Part shown: piece by piece, positions 39,377-46,801 of the stretch
Position numbering within the stretch: the stretch's first letter is position 1
Layout of the letters: every line of letters begins with the position of its first letter
NCBI GenBank assembly: GCA_004557405.1
Contig: SFDZ01000008.1
Span: 22,134 to 86,133, forward strand
Length of the DNA: 64,000 nucleotides
Reading direction: 5' to 3'
DNA from: Bacteroidales bacterium
GTDB lineage: Bacteria; Bacteroidota; Bacteroidia; Bacteroidales; Paludibacteraceae
Program-made: the position numbers and the translations under genes
The notes under the pieces: generated by a model
Told to the model about the DNA's origin: nothing
What the model saw: only the letters and a program-made list of their open reading frames with translations
Database searches by the model: none

Positions 39377-40282
39377 ATGAAACAGAGAACGATAGGCGCA
39401 CCGTTTACGCTGCAAGGCAAGGGATTGCATACCGGATTACACATCGAGATGCATGTGAAACCGGCTGCCGAGGATACGGGAATTGTTATCAAACGTGTCG
39501 ATTTGCCGGCGCAACCGTGCGTGGCGGCTTTGGCCGAATATGTAACCGAAACAACGCGTGGCACAGTGTTGCGTAGCGGCGATGTGCAGGTTGGAACCGT
39601 GGAACATGGTTTGGCAGCGTTGTATGCCGCCGGCATCGATAATTGTTTGATAGAGGTGAATGCGCCCGAATTTCCGATTTTGGATGGAAGCGCAAAAATC
39701 TATATGGAACAGTTGGCCAAAGTAGGCGTAGTGGAACAAAATCGGGAGAAAAATTATTTGGTCATCGACCATAAAATTGTTTACGAGGCACCGAATGGTG
39801 TATCGCGTATTGAGATTGTGCCGGCCGACACCTTTGCGCTCGAAGTCGAAATCGAGTTCGATTCGTCGGTTTTGGGGCGCCAAGTGGCAAGCATCGACAA
39901 TCTGGCGACCTTTGCCGACGAGGTGGCACCGTGTCGCACGTTTGTGTTTGTGCGCGAGTTGGAACCGCTGCTGAAGATGAACCTGATTCGTGGTGGCGAT
40001 TTGACCAATGCACTTGTGATTTATGACAAACCGGTGGCACACGAGGAATTGCAACGCTTGTCCGATTTGTTGGGACAGCCGTGTCCGCAGGTCGATGCGT
40101 TGGGATATTTGAATGCCGATTTGCGTTTCGAAAATGAGCCTGCACGGCACAAATTGCTCGATTTGATAGGCGATTTGTCGTTGGTGGGACGCCCGATTTT
40201 GGGTAAAGTTGTGGCTTATCATCCCGGGCACAGCGTCAATACGGCATTGAGTAAACATATCAGACAAACGTTGTGCAAATAA
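39377..40282 (+). CDS. lpxC: UDP-3-O-acyl-N-acetylglucosamine deacetylase, single-domain (no FabZ fusion)
   Basis: LpxC is the zinc-dependent deacetylase that commits to lipid A synthesis. The start ATG 39377 (MKQRTIGAPFTLQGKGLHTG) gives 301 aa. Zinc and catalytic residues are present: VEHGLAALYAAGI, PEFPILDGSA, RHKLLDLIGDLSL and HPGHSVN. In Bacteroides and most Bacteroidota LpxC is fused to FabZ (about 460 aa). Here the stop falls right at the end of the LpxC domain and lpxA follows 34 nt later with no FabZ in between. Nothing suggests a frameshift: the gap is too short to hold the domain. Confidence 0.95.
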   Translation: MKQRTIGAPFTLQGKGLHTGLHIEMHVKPAAEDTGIVIKRVDLPAQPCVAALAEYVTETTRGTVLRSGDVQVGTVEHGLAALYAAGIDNCLIEVNAPEFPILDGSAKIYMEQLAKVGVVEQNREKNYLVIDHKIVYEAPNGVSRIEIVPADTFALEVEIEFDSSVLGRQVASIDNLATFADEVAPCRTFVFVRELEPLLKMNLIRGGDLTNALVIYDKPVAHEELQRLSDLLGQPCPQVDALGYLNADLRFENEPARHKLLDLIGDLSLVGRPILGKVVAYHPGHSVNTALSKHIRQTLCK

Positions 40283-40316
40283 TTAAACATAAGACATCAC
40301 TAAAACAAAAATTACT

Positions 40317-41096
40317 ATGACTCAACCATTTGCATGTATTCATCCGGATGCTAAAATTGCGGAAAATGTGGTGATTGAACCTTTTTGCGTCATCGAAAAG
40401 AATGTTACGATTGGCGCCGGTACGCATATCGGACCGAATGTAACGATTTACGAGAATACGGTTATCGGCGAGAATTGCCGGATTTTTCCTGGAGCCGTTG
40501 TGGGCGCCATTCCGCAGGATTTGAAGTTCAAAGGCGAGCAGACTTATACGATTATCGGCAATAATACGACGTTGCGCGAGTGTGTTACAGTGCATCGTGG
40601 CACGGCGTCGAAAGGGAAAACCGTCATTGGCGATAATTGCTTGGTGATGGCCTATTGTCATGTGGCGCACGATTGTCATTTGAATAACAACATCATCATG
40701 TCGAATGCCACGCAATTGGCCGGCGAGGTGGTGGTCGATGATTTTGTGGTGATAGGCGGAGGCACTTTGGTACATCAGTTTACGCACATCGGCAAACATG
40801 TGATGGTGCAGGGTGGTTCGCGCATCAACAAGGACATTCCGCCGTATATTATTGCTGCGCGCGAGCCGATTTCGTACGCCGGCGTCAATTCGATAGGTTT
40901 GCGGCGTCGCGGTTTCAGTAACGAGCAAATTCAGAATGTGCAGGATATGTATCGTATGATATTTCAGTCGGATATGAATGTGTCGCAGGCTGTGGAGGCT
41001 ATCGAGACTTCGTTTCCGGCCACGCCCGAACGCGACGAAGTTATCTTGTTTGTGCGTAATTCGCCGCGCGGTATCCTGAAAGGCTATTCGCGATAA
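40317..41096 (+). CDS. lpxA: UDP-N-acetylglucosamine acyltransferase
   Basis: LpxA carries out the first step of lipid A synthesis, O-acylation of UDP-GlcNAc. The 259-aa protein is a left-handed beta-helix built from hexapeptide repeats (about 1-190, for example VTIGAGTHIGPNVTIYENTV). The catalytic histidine is in MAYCHVAHDCHLNNNIIMSN, and GGTLVHQFTHIGKHVMVQGG and GVNSIGLRRRGFS are conserved. A helical C-terminal domain follows. It ends the lpxD-lpxC-lpxA operon. Confidence 0.96.
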   Translation: MTQPFACIHPDAKIAENVVIEPFCVIEKNVTIGAGTHIGPNVTIYENTVIGENCRIFPGAVVGAIPQDLKFKGEQTYTIIGNNTTLRECVTVHRGTASKGKTVIGDNCLVMAYCHVAHDCHLNNNIIMSNATQLAGEVVVDDFVVIGGGTLVHQFTHIGKHVMVQGGSRINKDIPPYIIAAREPISYAGVNSIGLRRRGFSNEQIQNVQDMYRMIFQSDMNVSQAVEAIETSFPATPERDEVILFVRNSPRGILKGYSR

Positions 41097-41125
41097 ATTT
41101 CACTTGTGCGGACATATATAAACGA

Positions 41126-41156
41126 AATCGCCCTGAATAACATTCGGGGCGATTTT
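41126..41156 (+). terminator. Terminator after lpxA
   Basis: AATCGCCCTGAA pairs with TTCGGGGCGATT (41126-41154, one G-U pair) and ends in T residues. It lies between convergent operons and could also act on the minus-strand cassette that ends at 41194. Confidence 0.85.
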
Positions 41157-41193
41157 TGTGTTTGTATGATAAAACGATGTCGTGATTGACGGT

Positions 41194-42153
41194 TTACCAC
41201 CAAGTTCTAATATTATAGGTAATCGGCTGTTGATTTTCGCCGAATGCTACACCAATATCACGCATAGCCTTGATGTTGGCTTTCTGTATATCTACTTCAT
41301 CTTGCTGTTGTTTGAGAGCAAAATCCCATTCGCGTTGGTCAATCTCTTTTATTCGTTTTGCAATCTCGTTACTTACTGCTATCGCTTCTGCGTACGATTT
41401 GGACGATGGATTGATTTTAGCCAATATAGCACCAGCCTCTTCTCCTTTCTCCGCATTTTGCCCCGCAGCCCATATAGCGCGTGCTTCGGCTAATAGGCGC
41501 GCTCCCTCGTCGTCAATTTTTGATTGATATATGGGAGCGACTGCCGCCATACATTTGTCATAACAATCTTTACATACATCGGGTACTGACATCAGTTTGT
41601 AGATTGCTGCATCATACTCTTGCTTATCCGCTAAAGTCTTTGCCTCGGAGATGATAAAGTCGCACTTGGAGTTATAGTACTCTATAATCTTGGTCTTAGC
41701 TTCATTTACCATATTTTGGAATGCCGGATCAGACGGTTTAATCTTGCGTATTGCCTGCAAATAGGCTGCAGCCTTAGTTTCGCCAAGACCTTGAACCGTT
41801 TGTGAAGCAGTTGCAAACTTGATACCATCAATACCATCTCCGATTATAAAATGTACTTCCAACTGATACTGATACATTTCTTTGGTTGTAACGACAATAT
41901 CTTCGGAAAGAATATCGGCATTGGCTGTGATTATAAATCGTTGGTTTTTACTGCCGGCCAAGCCTTGTTTGGTCAGGACGGTATTCATTTTGTTGAGCAA
42001 CTGCTTGCTTACCTCGCGATTAAATCCAAGGTCCGAATCCACATAGGCAGTTATGGCAATGCGTGCAGCATCGTCGGCATTTCCTAAATCATTTTGAGCC
42101 TGCGAACCTATTGCGTATAGCATTATAAATGCTGCTAACCAATATTTTTTCAT
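41194..42153 (-). CDS. Exported protein of unknown function (cassette gene 5)
   Basis: I do not recognise a named family. The 319-aa protein has a signal peptide (KKYWLAAFIMLYAIGSQAQ). A first domain (about 25-140) begins ARIAITAYVDSDLGFNREV and goes on to LEVHFIIGDGIDGIKFATAS, a layout like the periplasmic N-terminal folds of TolB, CsgG or FlgT (inference from pattern only). A central helical region has a short cysteine cluster (CKDCYDKC, about 190-200). The last 80 residues are mostly charged helix, ending ITYNIRTWW. It is the last gene of a five-gene operon of exported proteins, starting five bases after the previous stop. Confidence 0.8.
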   Translation of the reverse strand: MKKYWLAAFIMLYAIGSQAQNDLGNADDAARIAITAYVDSDLGFNREVSKQLLNKMNTVLTKQGLAGSKNQRFIITANADILSEDIVVTTKEMYQYQLEVHFIIGDGIDGIKFATASQTVQGLGETKAAAYLQAIRKIKPSDPAFQNMVNEAKTKIIEYYNSKCDFIISEAKTLADKQEYDAAIYKLMSVPDVCKDCYDKCMAAVAPIYQSKIDDEGARLLAEARAIWAAGQNAEKGEEAGAILAKINPSSKSYAEAIAVSNEIAKRIKEIDQREWDFALKQQQDEVDIQKANIKAMRDIGVAFGENQQPITYNIRTWW

Positions 42154-42158
42154 TGATC

Positions 42159-43088
42159 TTACTCTCCTATAATTAGTTGTGCTTGTCCCAAACCGCGTGT
42201 TTTCACTTTGCTTGGCACGTTCAACGTTTTAAGGTATTTGCGCAAGCCATTTAACCACTGTTTAGCCTGAACGGCTTTGCCGTTTTCATTAAACAAAGGA
42301 ATGCGTGCAGAATCGTAGTACATCGAAGTTTCAGAAGCGGTTTTCTGGTGATTGCGTCCTGCCACACAGTTGTTGGTCATCCACTCTTCCAATATTTCGG
42401 TCAGTTCACGACCATTCACCTCTGTTTCCAATCCATCTTCCCAACCGGAAAAAGTATTGATACGAACACTTATTTCACGTCCTTTTTCTTGCATATCCAT
42501 AAAATGCTGCATAAGTTGAGCGTTAAAAGCATCTATACTGCTCAACAAGGCCGATTGTATGAGTGTTTGCAAAGGCGCACTCATAACAGGGCCGTACGAA
42601 ATTAAACCCGTCGATGCCACTTGTTTGTTCGTATAAGCATCAAAGGCCGTCAAATCATAAAAAAGCGTTACGCGAGGACCTTGCGTTTCCGTATAATAAT
42701 TGATGTGTAGCGCGATGTCGGGACCGGCAGTTTCCAACAATTTATCATACGCCGAAACATCAATATCCTCATCACCGGCATTGTCCAAAGCAGACTCAAG
42801 ATCTTGACTTGCCAACTGTGCTTCCAAATCGACAAGTTGGAAACCACGATCCTGCATCATTTTTCCGATAGTACGAACTGCAGGACCAAGGTCTTTGTTA
42901 TCGATGAATGCCTTGTCGTATTCTTGTACGCGCACTTCTTTTCCATTGGCTTTAACGACAACCTTTTCAAATCCATTTTGATGGCACCAAGCACGCGAGG
43001 GGAAGACCATCAGGCTTGGTTGTACCGCTTGTGCCAAAAGAGATGAAACAGTGGCAAAAGCCAATAACGATAAAAATAATCTTTTCAT
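42159..43088 (-). CDS. Exported DUF6175-like protein (cassette gene 4)
   Basis: The 309-aa product has a signal peptide (KRLFLSLLAFATVSSLLAQ) and closely resembles the DUF6175 family of Bacteroidales, whose function is unknown. Visible hallmarks are QPSLMVFPSRAWCHQNGF, IGKMMQDRGFQLVDLEAQL, DIALHINYYTE, LTAFDAYTNKQVA and the C-terminal SKVKTRGLGQAQLIIGE. The DxxL-type strand pattern with AYTNKQVAST recalls the CsgG/FlgT-type domains of envelope machines, but that is inference. It lies 12 nt after gene 3 and 5 nt before gene 5. Confidence 0.82.
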   Translation of the reverse strand: MKRLFLSLLAFATVSSLLAQAVQPSLMVFPSRAWCHQNGFEKVVVKANGKEVRVQEYDKAFIDNKDLGPAVRTIGKMMQDRGFQLVDLEAQLASQDLESALDNAGDEDIDVSAYDKLLETAGPDIALHINYYTETQGPRVTLFYDLTAFDAYTNKQVASTGLISYGPVMSAPLQTLIQSALLSSIDAFNAQLMQHFMDMQEKGREISVRINTFSGWEDGLETEVNGRELTEILEEWMTNNCVAGRNHQKTASETSMYYDSARIPLFNENGKAVQAKQWLNGLRKYLKTLNVPSKVKTRGLGQAQLIIGE

Positions 43089-43100
43089 AAAATATATAAG

Positions 43101-43592
43101 TTAAAAGAGTGAATTCATGGATTTTATAATGCCATGTTCTTCCAGATATTTACGTAAATCAGAACGATTAACCGTAACTTTAACACCAATTTTGTACTCT
43201 TTTTGCAGTTTGATTTTATCATTTGGTGCGATTGCTCCATTATTGGCAAATTGTACAAAACGCATATATTCGCCACCATCGGCAAAAAACGAACGGAAAA
43301 ATGCGTCGTATTCCAATTCGACAGATTCCGTACCGACCAAAGCGGGATTGTAACCGATTTGTTTGAAAATAACGGCATGCACGGCATTTTTACCTGCTTG
43401 CATAAGTGCAGTATTTTCTTTTTTGGAATAACTCCAAATTTTGAAAATGACATCTTTCCCGTTTTTTGCTACGATATTGAGGTCTTGAACTTCATACCGC
43501 CAAACCAAGGTCTCTTTATCAGCTTTCTTGCCTGCAAACGCAGGTAAGAAAGTGATAATTGCAAGGACACAAGTGATTAGTCTGTATCTCAT
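43101..43592 (-). CDS. Exported protein of unknown function, paralogue of cassette gene 1 (cassette gene 3)
   Basis: A 163-aa protein with a signal peptide (RYRLITCVLAIITFLPAFAG) and no lipobox. It shares a whole-length pattern with the lipoprotein at 44989-45474. ALMQAGKNAVHAVIFKQI matches AYVQAGKQAVQDVLFTII, YDAFFRSFFADGGEYMRFV matches YESFFAKFFADNGEYLKFM, and both end in a strand followed by LRKYLEEHGI or LKEYLQENGI. The repeated Ala/Gln helix is reminiscent of LPP20/FlgT-like domains. Function unknown; the pair may be two subunits of one envelope complex. Confidence 0.8.
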   Translation of the reverse strand: MRYRLITCVLAIITFLPAFAGKKADKETLVWRYEVQDLNIVAKNGKDVIFKIWSYSKKENTALMQAGKNAVHAVIFKQIGYNPALVGTESVELEYDAFFRSFFADGGEYMRFVQFANNGAIAPNDKIKLQKEYKIGVKVTVNRSDLRKYLEEHGIIKSMNSLF

Positions 43593-43599
43593 GATGTTG

Positions 43600-44958
43600 T
43601 TATTTTGCTAATTTCACAAACATACTCGGAGTGGCATTTTTAAACTTGCTCAAATGCGTGCCGATTATTTCCATCGACTCGGCATTTGCATCGGCTTCGG
43701 CTGCATTGTCGATATTTTCATTGTCCCAAACACCATCAACAAAAGCCTCATCGCCTGCCCATTTTACTACTTTAAGAGTCGCTTTGGTATTATATTTTGT
43801 TATTCCCTTTTCGTTGGTAACAGGCTCCAAAAGGAAGAATTTGTCGCCGACTTTCACGCCTTCTTTAGTGCCCATATCGGCAATGATGCCACCTTTTGCA
43901 TCAATACCTAACACAGGTACCATCGGACGAAATTCTTCATACTCTTTTTGCATTTTAGTGAATTGGCGACCAATAGCCTTGTGGCAGGTTTTATAAACCA
44001 TGTGAGCAGCACCTTGTCCTTTGTCTTCTTTCTTCATCATACAAGTGGCATTAGCCGAAGTGTTTCCTATATAGGTCAGATGGAATTTCATTGCATTGAA
44101 TTTGTCCATATCAACTTTACCATCTTTCCAGATAGCATAAAATTCGTTGGCTATCGAATCGTTCCATTCGAGTTTATAAAGCAAGTTATTTGTAAATGCC
44201 GTATAACCTTCTTTCATGGCTTCGTAGGTTTTATCAACAGCCATTTGGGCCGCTACATTGGCAGGAGCGGGTGTAAGAGTTGCAATCATCTGCATGATGT
44301 TACGAACAAATGCGGCTATAGGCTCGTTCTCGTAGAAGTCCAATTTTGTAAAAGCTACATACGTATTCGACATGGTAACATCCGCCAATTCGTTGAAAAG
44401 TTGATATTGGGCACCCATTGTTGTTTGTGCAGCGTCATTGGCTTGATTTTGCGTAGCCGAATAACATGCTAAACGGAAAAGCAACGTATCGGACAGCGAA
44501 CCGTCTTCGCCAATGCTCCACCATTTCCTTACTAATTGGTGAGCAACTTCGTCGGAAATTTTGTCCACTTCCTCTTTCAACGCCTCACGATATTTTTTAC
44601 CTTGAAGCATTTCAATAATGGTTTTCAGTTCGTTAATGCTTTTTCCTTGTAACGATTCGGGGCTGCTGTACATTGCCAACACATCCATAATAGAACCTTT
44701 GGCTGCGCCTACTTCCGTCTTGTCGAAGGGGATAGCAAAATTGTTGTAGAGCGAGGGAAATTCATAGTTTTTCCACGACTCTGCAGCGTAGCCCAAAATT
44801 TCAGGGTCGGCTACTTGTGCGCCACCTTGGGCTGTTTCTGTTGTCATCAACACCATGTGCAACGAAGGACGTTGATACTCTTTGGTTGCTTTTTTTGCAC
44901 TAATAGGCATTGCTACTAATGCAACCGCAGCAACTACGGTCAAGAATTTTTTACTCAT
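43600..44958 (-). CDS. Large exported protein of unknown function with possible FlgT-like C-terminal barrel (cassette gene 2)
   Basis: The 452-aa product has a signal peptide (SKKFLTVVAAVALVAMPISA). Most of it (about 40-340) is predicted helical without a family I can name. The last 110 residues look different: VPVLGIDAKGGIIADMGTKE, then GVKVGDKFFLLEPVTNEKG, a glycine-spaced beta pattern like the SH3-like C-terminal domain of FlgT-type proteins. This similarity is by eye. It is followed seven bases later by gene 3 and preceded by gene 1 with a 30-nt gap. Confidence 0.8.
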   Translation of the reverse strand: MSKKFLTVVAAVALVAMPISAKKATKEYQRPSLHMVLMTTETAQGGAQVADPEILGYAAESWKNYEFPSLYNNFAIPFDKTEVGAAKGSIMDVLAMYSSPESLQGKSINELKTIIEMLQGKKYREALKEEVDKISDEVAHQLVRKWWSIGEDGSLSDTLLFRLACYSATQNQANDAAQTTMGAQYQLFNELADVTMSNTYVAFTKLDFYENEPIAAFVRNIMQMIATLTPAPANVAAQMAVDKTYEAMKEGYTAFTNNLLYKLEWNDSIANEFYAIWKDGKVDMDKFNAMKFHLTYIGNTSANATCMMKKEDKGQGAAHMVYKTCHKAIGRQFTKMQKEYEEFRPMVPVLGIDAKGGIIADMGTKEGVKVGDKFFLLEPVTNEKGITKYNTKATLKVVKWAGDEAFVDGVWDNENIDNAAEADANAESMEIIGTHLSKFKNATPSMFVKLAK

Positions 44959-44988
44959 AAGAAGTTGATTATTAAGTTTTAGAAAAAA

Positions 44989-45474
44989 TTATTTAAGAAT
45001 TCCATTCTCTTGAAGATATTCCTTCAGTTTTATTCTGTCCACACAAACCGTTGTAATACAGACTGTTTGTGCGTCAGTTTTAGAGTATTTACTACTTAAA
45101 ACGCGCTTTTCTTTCATTGACATAAATTTCAAATACTCACCATTGTCGGCAAAGAACTTGGCAAAAAAACTTTCATATTTTTCTTTTGCATTTACTTCTG
45201 GCAATAGTGGTTTAAGCATACTTTGAGCGCCAACCCCTGACACACACGGTATTATGGTAAATAGCACATCTTGTACGGCTTGTTTGCCTGCCTGAACATA
45301 AGCATCGGCTGCATTGCGAGCTCTCCCCGAAGCCCTTAACGTGTAAGAACCATCTAACTCGGTTCCTATACATTTCGTTTCAACATCGGTGTATGCACTG
45401 TTTTTATGCACACCACATGAAAGTAATACTCCACAAATTGTAACACACAAAAAGACTCTTTTTTTATAGATCAT
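44989..45474 (-). CDS. Lipoprotein of unknown function, paralogue of cassette gene 3 (cassette gene 1)
   Basis: A 161-aa lipoprotein: the signal peptide ends at lipobox LLSC (about residue 20), and the mature chain starts CGVHKNSAYT. The middle (SYTLRASGRARNAADAYVQA) is followed by a conserved Ala/Gln helix and YESFFAKFFADNGEYLKFM, matching the protein at 43101-43592. It is the first gene of the five-gene operon, 66 nt after a -7 element at 45541-45548. The region 41.2-45.5 kb uses the TTG/TCG codons favoured elsewhere less strongly, which could reflect lower expression or transfer. Confidence 0.8.
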   Translation of the reverse strand: MIYKKRVFLCVTICGVLLSCGVHKNSAYTDVETKCIGTELDGSYTLRASGRARNAADAYVQAGKQAVQDVLFTIIPCVSGVGAQSMLKPLLPEVNAKEKYESFFAKFFADNGEYLKFMSMKEKRVLSSKYSKTDAQTVCITTVCVDRIKLKEYLQENGILK

Positions 45475-45540
45475 GTCATCAATTTATTTTATTTGCTCCT
45501 ACTCACTTGCTGGCTTTTCGGTATACTCCAATTTTGATTG

Positions 45541-45548
45541 CAAAAGTA
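45541..45548 (-). promoter_or_regulatory. -7 element for the five-gene exported-protein operon
   Basis: TACTTTTG on the minus strand matches TAnnTTTG. No good -33 TTTG is present, which would fit a regulated promoter needing an activator, but this is inference. Confidence 0.5.
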
Positions 45549-45587
45549 TAATATATGTAAATAAGGTGGCGATAAATTGTGTTATGC

Positions 45588-45613
45588 AAAATACTACACT
45601 ATTGTAGTATTTT
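45588..45613 (-). terminator. Terminator of the small HTH gene, starting in its stop codon
   Basis: AAAATACTACA (45588-45598) and TGTAGTATTTT (45603-45613) form a perfect 11-bp stem with a 4-nt loop. The arm at 45603-45613 runs into the HTH gene's stop codon (45612-45614). The A/T-rich ends let it act in either direction, so it isolates the HTH gene from the downstream operon. Confidence 0.75.
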
Positions 45614-45824
45614 ATTCTACACAATCGATAGTGTCAGCCCATTCACGCAGAAAATTGCGGTGCAGAATGCGTGAAATGCGCACAAGCAGTTGCAGGTCGA
45701 TGTTAGTGCGGGAGAAAATGTCGTATATGTTGGTGCGGTCGCAGTGCAGTTGGTGCGCAAACCAAGTTACGCTGCGCTCTTGGCGGCGTAATTCTTGTTG
45801 TATTTCCTGACCAATATGCTCCAT
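45612..45824 (-). CDS. Small XRE-type helix-turn-helix regulator
   Basis: The 70-aa product (start ATG 45824, MEHIGQEIQQELRRQERSV) is almost entirely a helix-turn-helix domain: TWFAHQLHCDRTNIYDIF contains the turn and recognition helix, followed by LQLLVRISRILHRNFLREWA. Very similar tiny HTH proteins are common in Bacteroidales and lack a defined role. An in-frame extension of eleven codons upstream runs into the RNA terminator stem and is not credible. The gene has no promoter of its own that I can see. It lies seven bases downstream of the U-tract of the structured RNA, so it would be expressed by read-through. Confidence 0.82.
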   Translation of the reverse strand: MEHIGQEIQQELRRQERSVTWFAHQLHCDRTNIYDIFSRTNIDLQLLVRISRILHRNFLREWADTIDCVE

Positions 45825-45831
45825 ACGGCAC

Positions 45832-45859
45832 AAAAAAACGTGGACTTCACAACCCACGT
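45832..45859 (-). terminator. Rho-independent terminator of the structured RNA
   Basis: On the minus strand ACGTGG pairs with CCACGT (45854-45859 with 45838-45843) around a 10-nt loop and is followed by seven U residues (45832-45838). Two bases (45858-45859) are shared with the closing stem of the upstream rod, so the two structures compete at their junction. Confidence 0.85.
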
Positions 45860-46047
45860 CTTGAGGCCTTAGGATGCCTGTATAGTCAGATAAGTGCCGT
45901 CCACGTATAACGCAGACGTTCGCATCTTATTTTCGACTATACATTTTTGAAGTTTCCTAAGTTTCAAGACGGTGTCGAATAATAGCAAACGCTATAAAAA
46001 TCAATATGTTACATTAGTTTTATGCCATAATGTAGGGCTTGTATATT
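45832..46047 (-). ncRNA. Structured non-coding RNA of about 215 nt, 6S-like rod
   Basis: On the minus strand, 45970 to 45858 folds into one long interrupted rod of 113 nt. GTCTTGA pairs with TCAAGAC, TTAGGA with TCCTAA, TGTATAGTC with GACTATACA, ATAAG with CTTAT, TGC with GCA, and CGTC with GACG. The second and third helices are separated by an asymmetric internal loop (AACTTCAAAAA opposite GGCA). Two small hairpins lie 5' of it (ACATTA/TAATGT; ATAGC/GCTAT). A consensus promoter precedes it and a terminator ends it. The rod with a central bubble is the plan of 6S RNA, and Bacteroidota are known to have a divergent form (6S-Flavo); that identity is probable but not proven. It could instead be a leader controlling the HTH gene. 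Confidence 0.72.
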
Positions 46048-46052
46048 TTTTG

Positions 46053-46083
46053 CAAAGATACGTTTTTTTGATAATTCGACAAA
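46053..46083 (-). promoter_or_regulatory. Promoter of the structured RNA
   Basis: On the minus strand TTTG (46080-46083) and TATCTTTG (46053-46060) are separated by 19 bp, an exact consensus match. Transcription should begin near 46047. Confidence 0.8.
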
Positions 46084-46116
46084 ATTAGTTGTTATTTGTA
46101 ACCTTTCGTGGCTGTT

Positions 46117-46782
46117 TCAATGCCAATCAATCGGTTCTAACCCATTGGCAATCAGGTAATTGTTTGCCTTCGAAAAATGTTTGCTGCCAAACCATCCGCG
46201 GCTGGCCGACAGTGGCGATGGGTGTACACTTTTGAGTATCAGGTGCTTGGCAGGGTCGATGAATTGCGCTTTTTGTTGTGCATAGTTGCCCCACAGCATG
46301 AATACGATGTGTTCGCGCTGTGTGGCCAAGGCTTTGATGGCGCAGTCGGTGAATTGTTCCCAGCCGTGCCCTTGATGCGAACCGGCGATGTTGGCGCGTA
46401 CGGTCAGTGTGGCGTTGAGCAGCAGTACGCCTTGCCGCGCCCAGCGTTCGAGGTTGCCGTGTGGCAGCGGTTCGATGCCGAGGTCGCTGCGAATCTCTTT
46501 GTAGATGTTGCGCAGCGATGGCGGCAGTTCTATGTTTTCGTTGACCGAGAAACTGAGTCCGTGTGCTTGCCCGATGCCGTGATAGGGATCTTGCCCGATG
46601 ATGACGACTTTGACGCGGTCGAACGGGCAGAGGTCAAAGGCGTTGAAAATGAGGCGCGCCGGCGGAAAAATTTGTTGTGTTTGGTATTCGTGTCGGACAA
46701 AATCGGTGAGTTGCACAAAGTAGGGCTTGTCAAACTCGGCGGCGAGCTGTTGTTTCCAAGTGGTGTCGATGCGTACGTCCAT
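46117..46782 (-). CDS. ung: Uracil-DNA glycosylase (family 1)
   Basis: Ung removes uracil from DNA in base-excision repair. I use ATG 46782 (MDVRIDTTWKQQLAAEF), which aligns with homologues (221 aa); ATG 46800 would add six residues. The catalytic water-activating motif GQDPYHGIGQAHGLSFS, the substrate-binding FMLWGNYAQ, and the C-terminal HPSPLSASRGWFGSKHFSKAN (intercalating loop) are present. It is the last gene of a three-gene run, 19 nt after the ABC-F gene. Confidence 0.96.
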   Translation of the reverse strand: MDVRIDTTWKQQLAAEFDKPYFVQLTDFVRHEYQTQQIFPPARLIFNAFDLCPFDRVKVVIIGQDPYHGIGQAHGLSFSVNENIELPPSLRNIYKEIRSDLGIEPLPHGNLERWARQGVLLLNATLTVRANIAGSHQGHGWEQFTDCAIKALATQREHIVFMLWGNYAQQKAQFIDPAKHLILKSVHPSPLSASRGWFGSKHFSKANNYLIANGLEPIDWH

Positions 46783-46801
46783 AGTTGTTTTGTGAGGCAT
46801 T

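Noticed and set aside
37738-39636. A 632-codon antisense frame across tsf, lpxD and lpxC
   Set aside because: It crosses three well-supported genes and a terminator and has no domain or start signal.
41194-45474. Exported-protein cassette as a prophage or mobile island
   Set aside because: There are no integrases, transposases, direct repeats or tRNA junctions at its borders; only slightly different codon use was noted.
45612-45824. Small HTH gene as an antitoxin of a toxin-antitoxin pair
   Set aside because: No toxin-sized gene is adjacent in the same direction; it is bounded by terminators on both sides.
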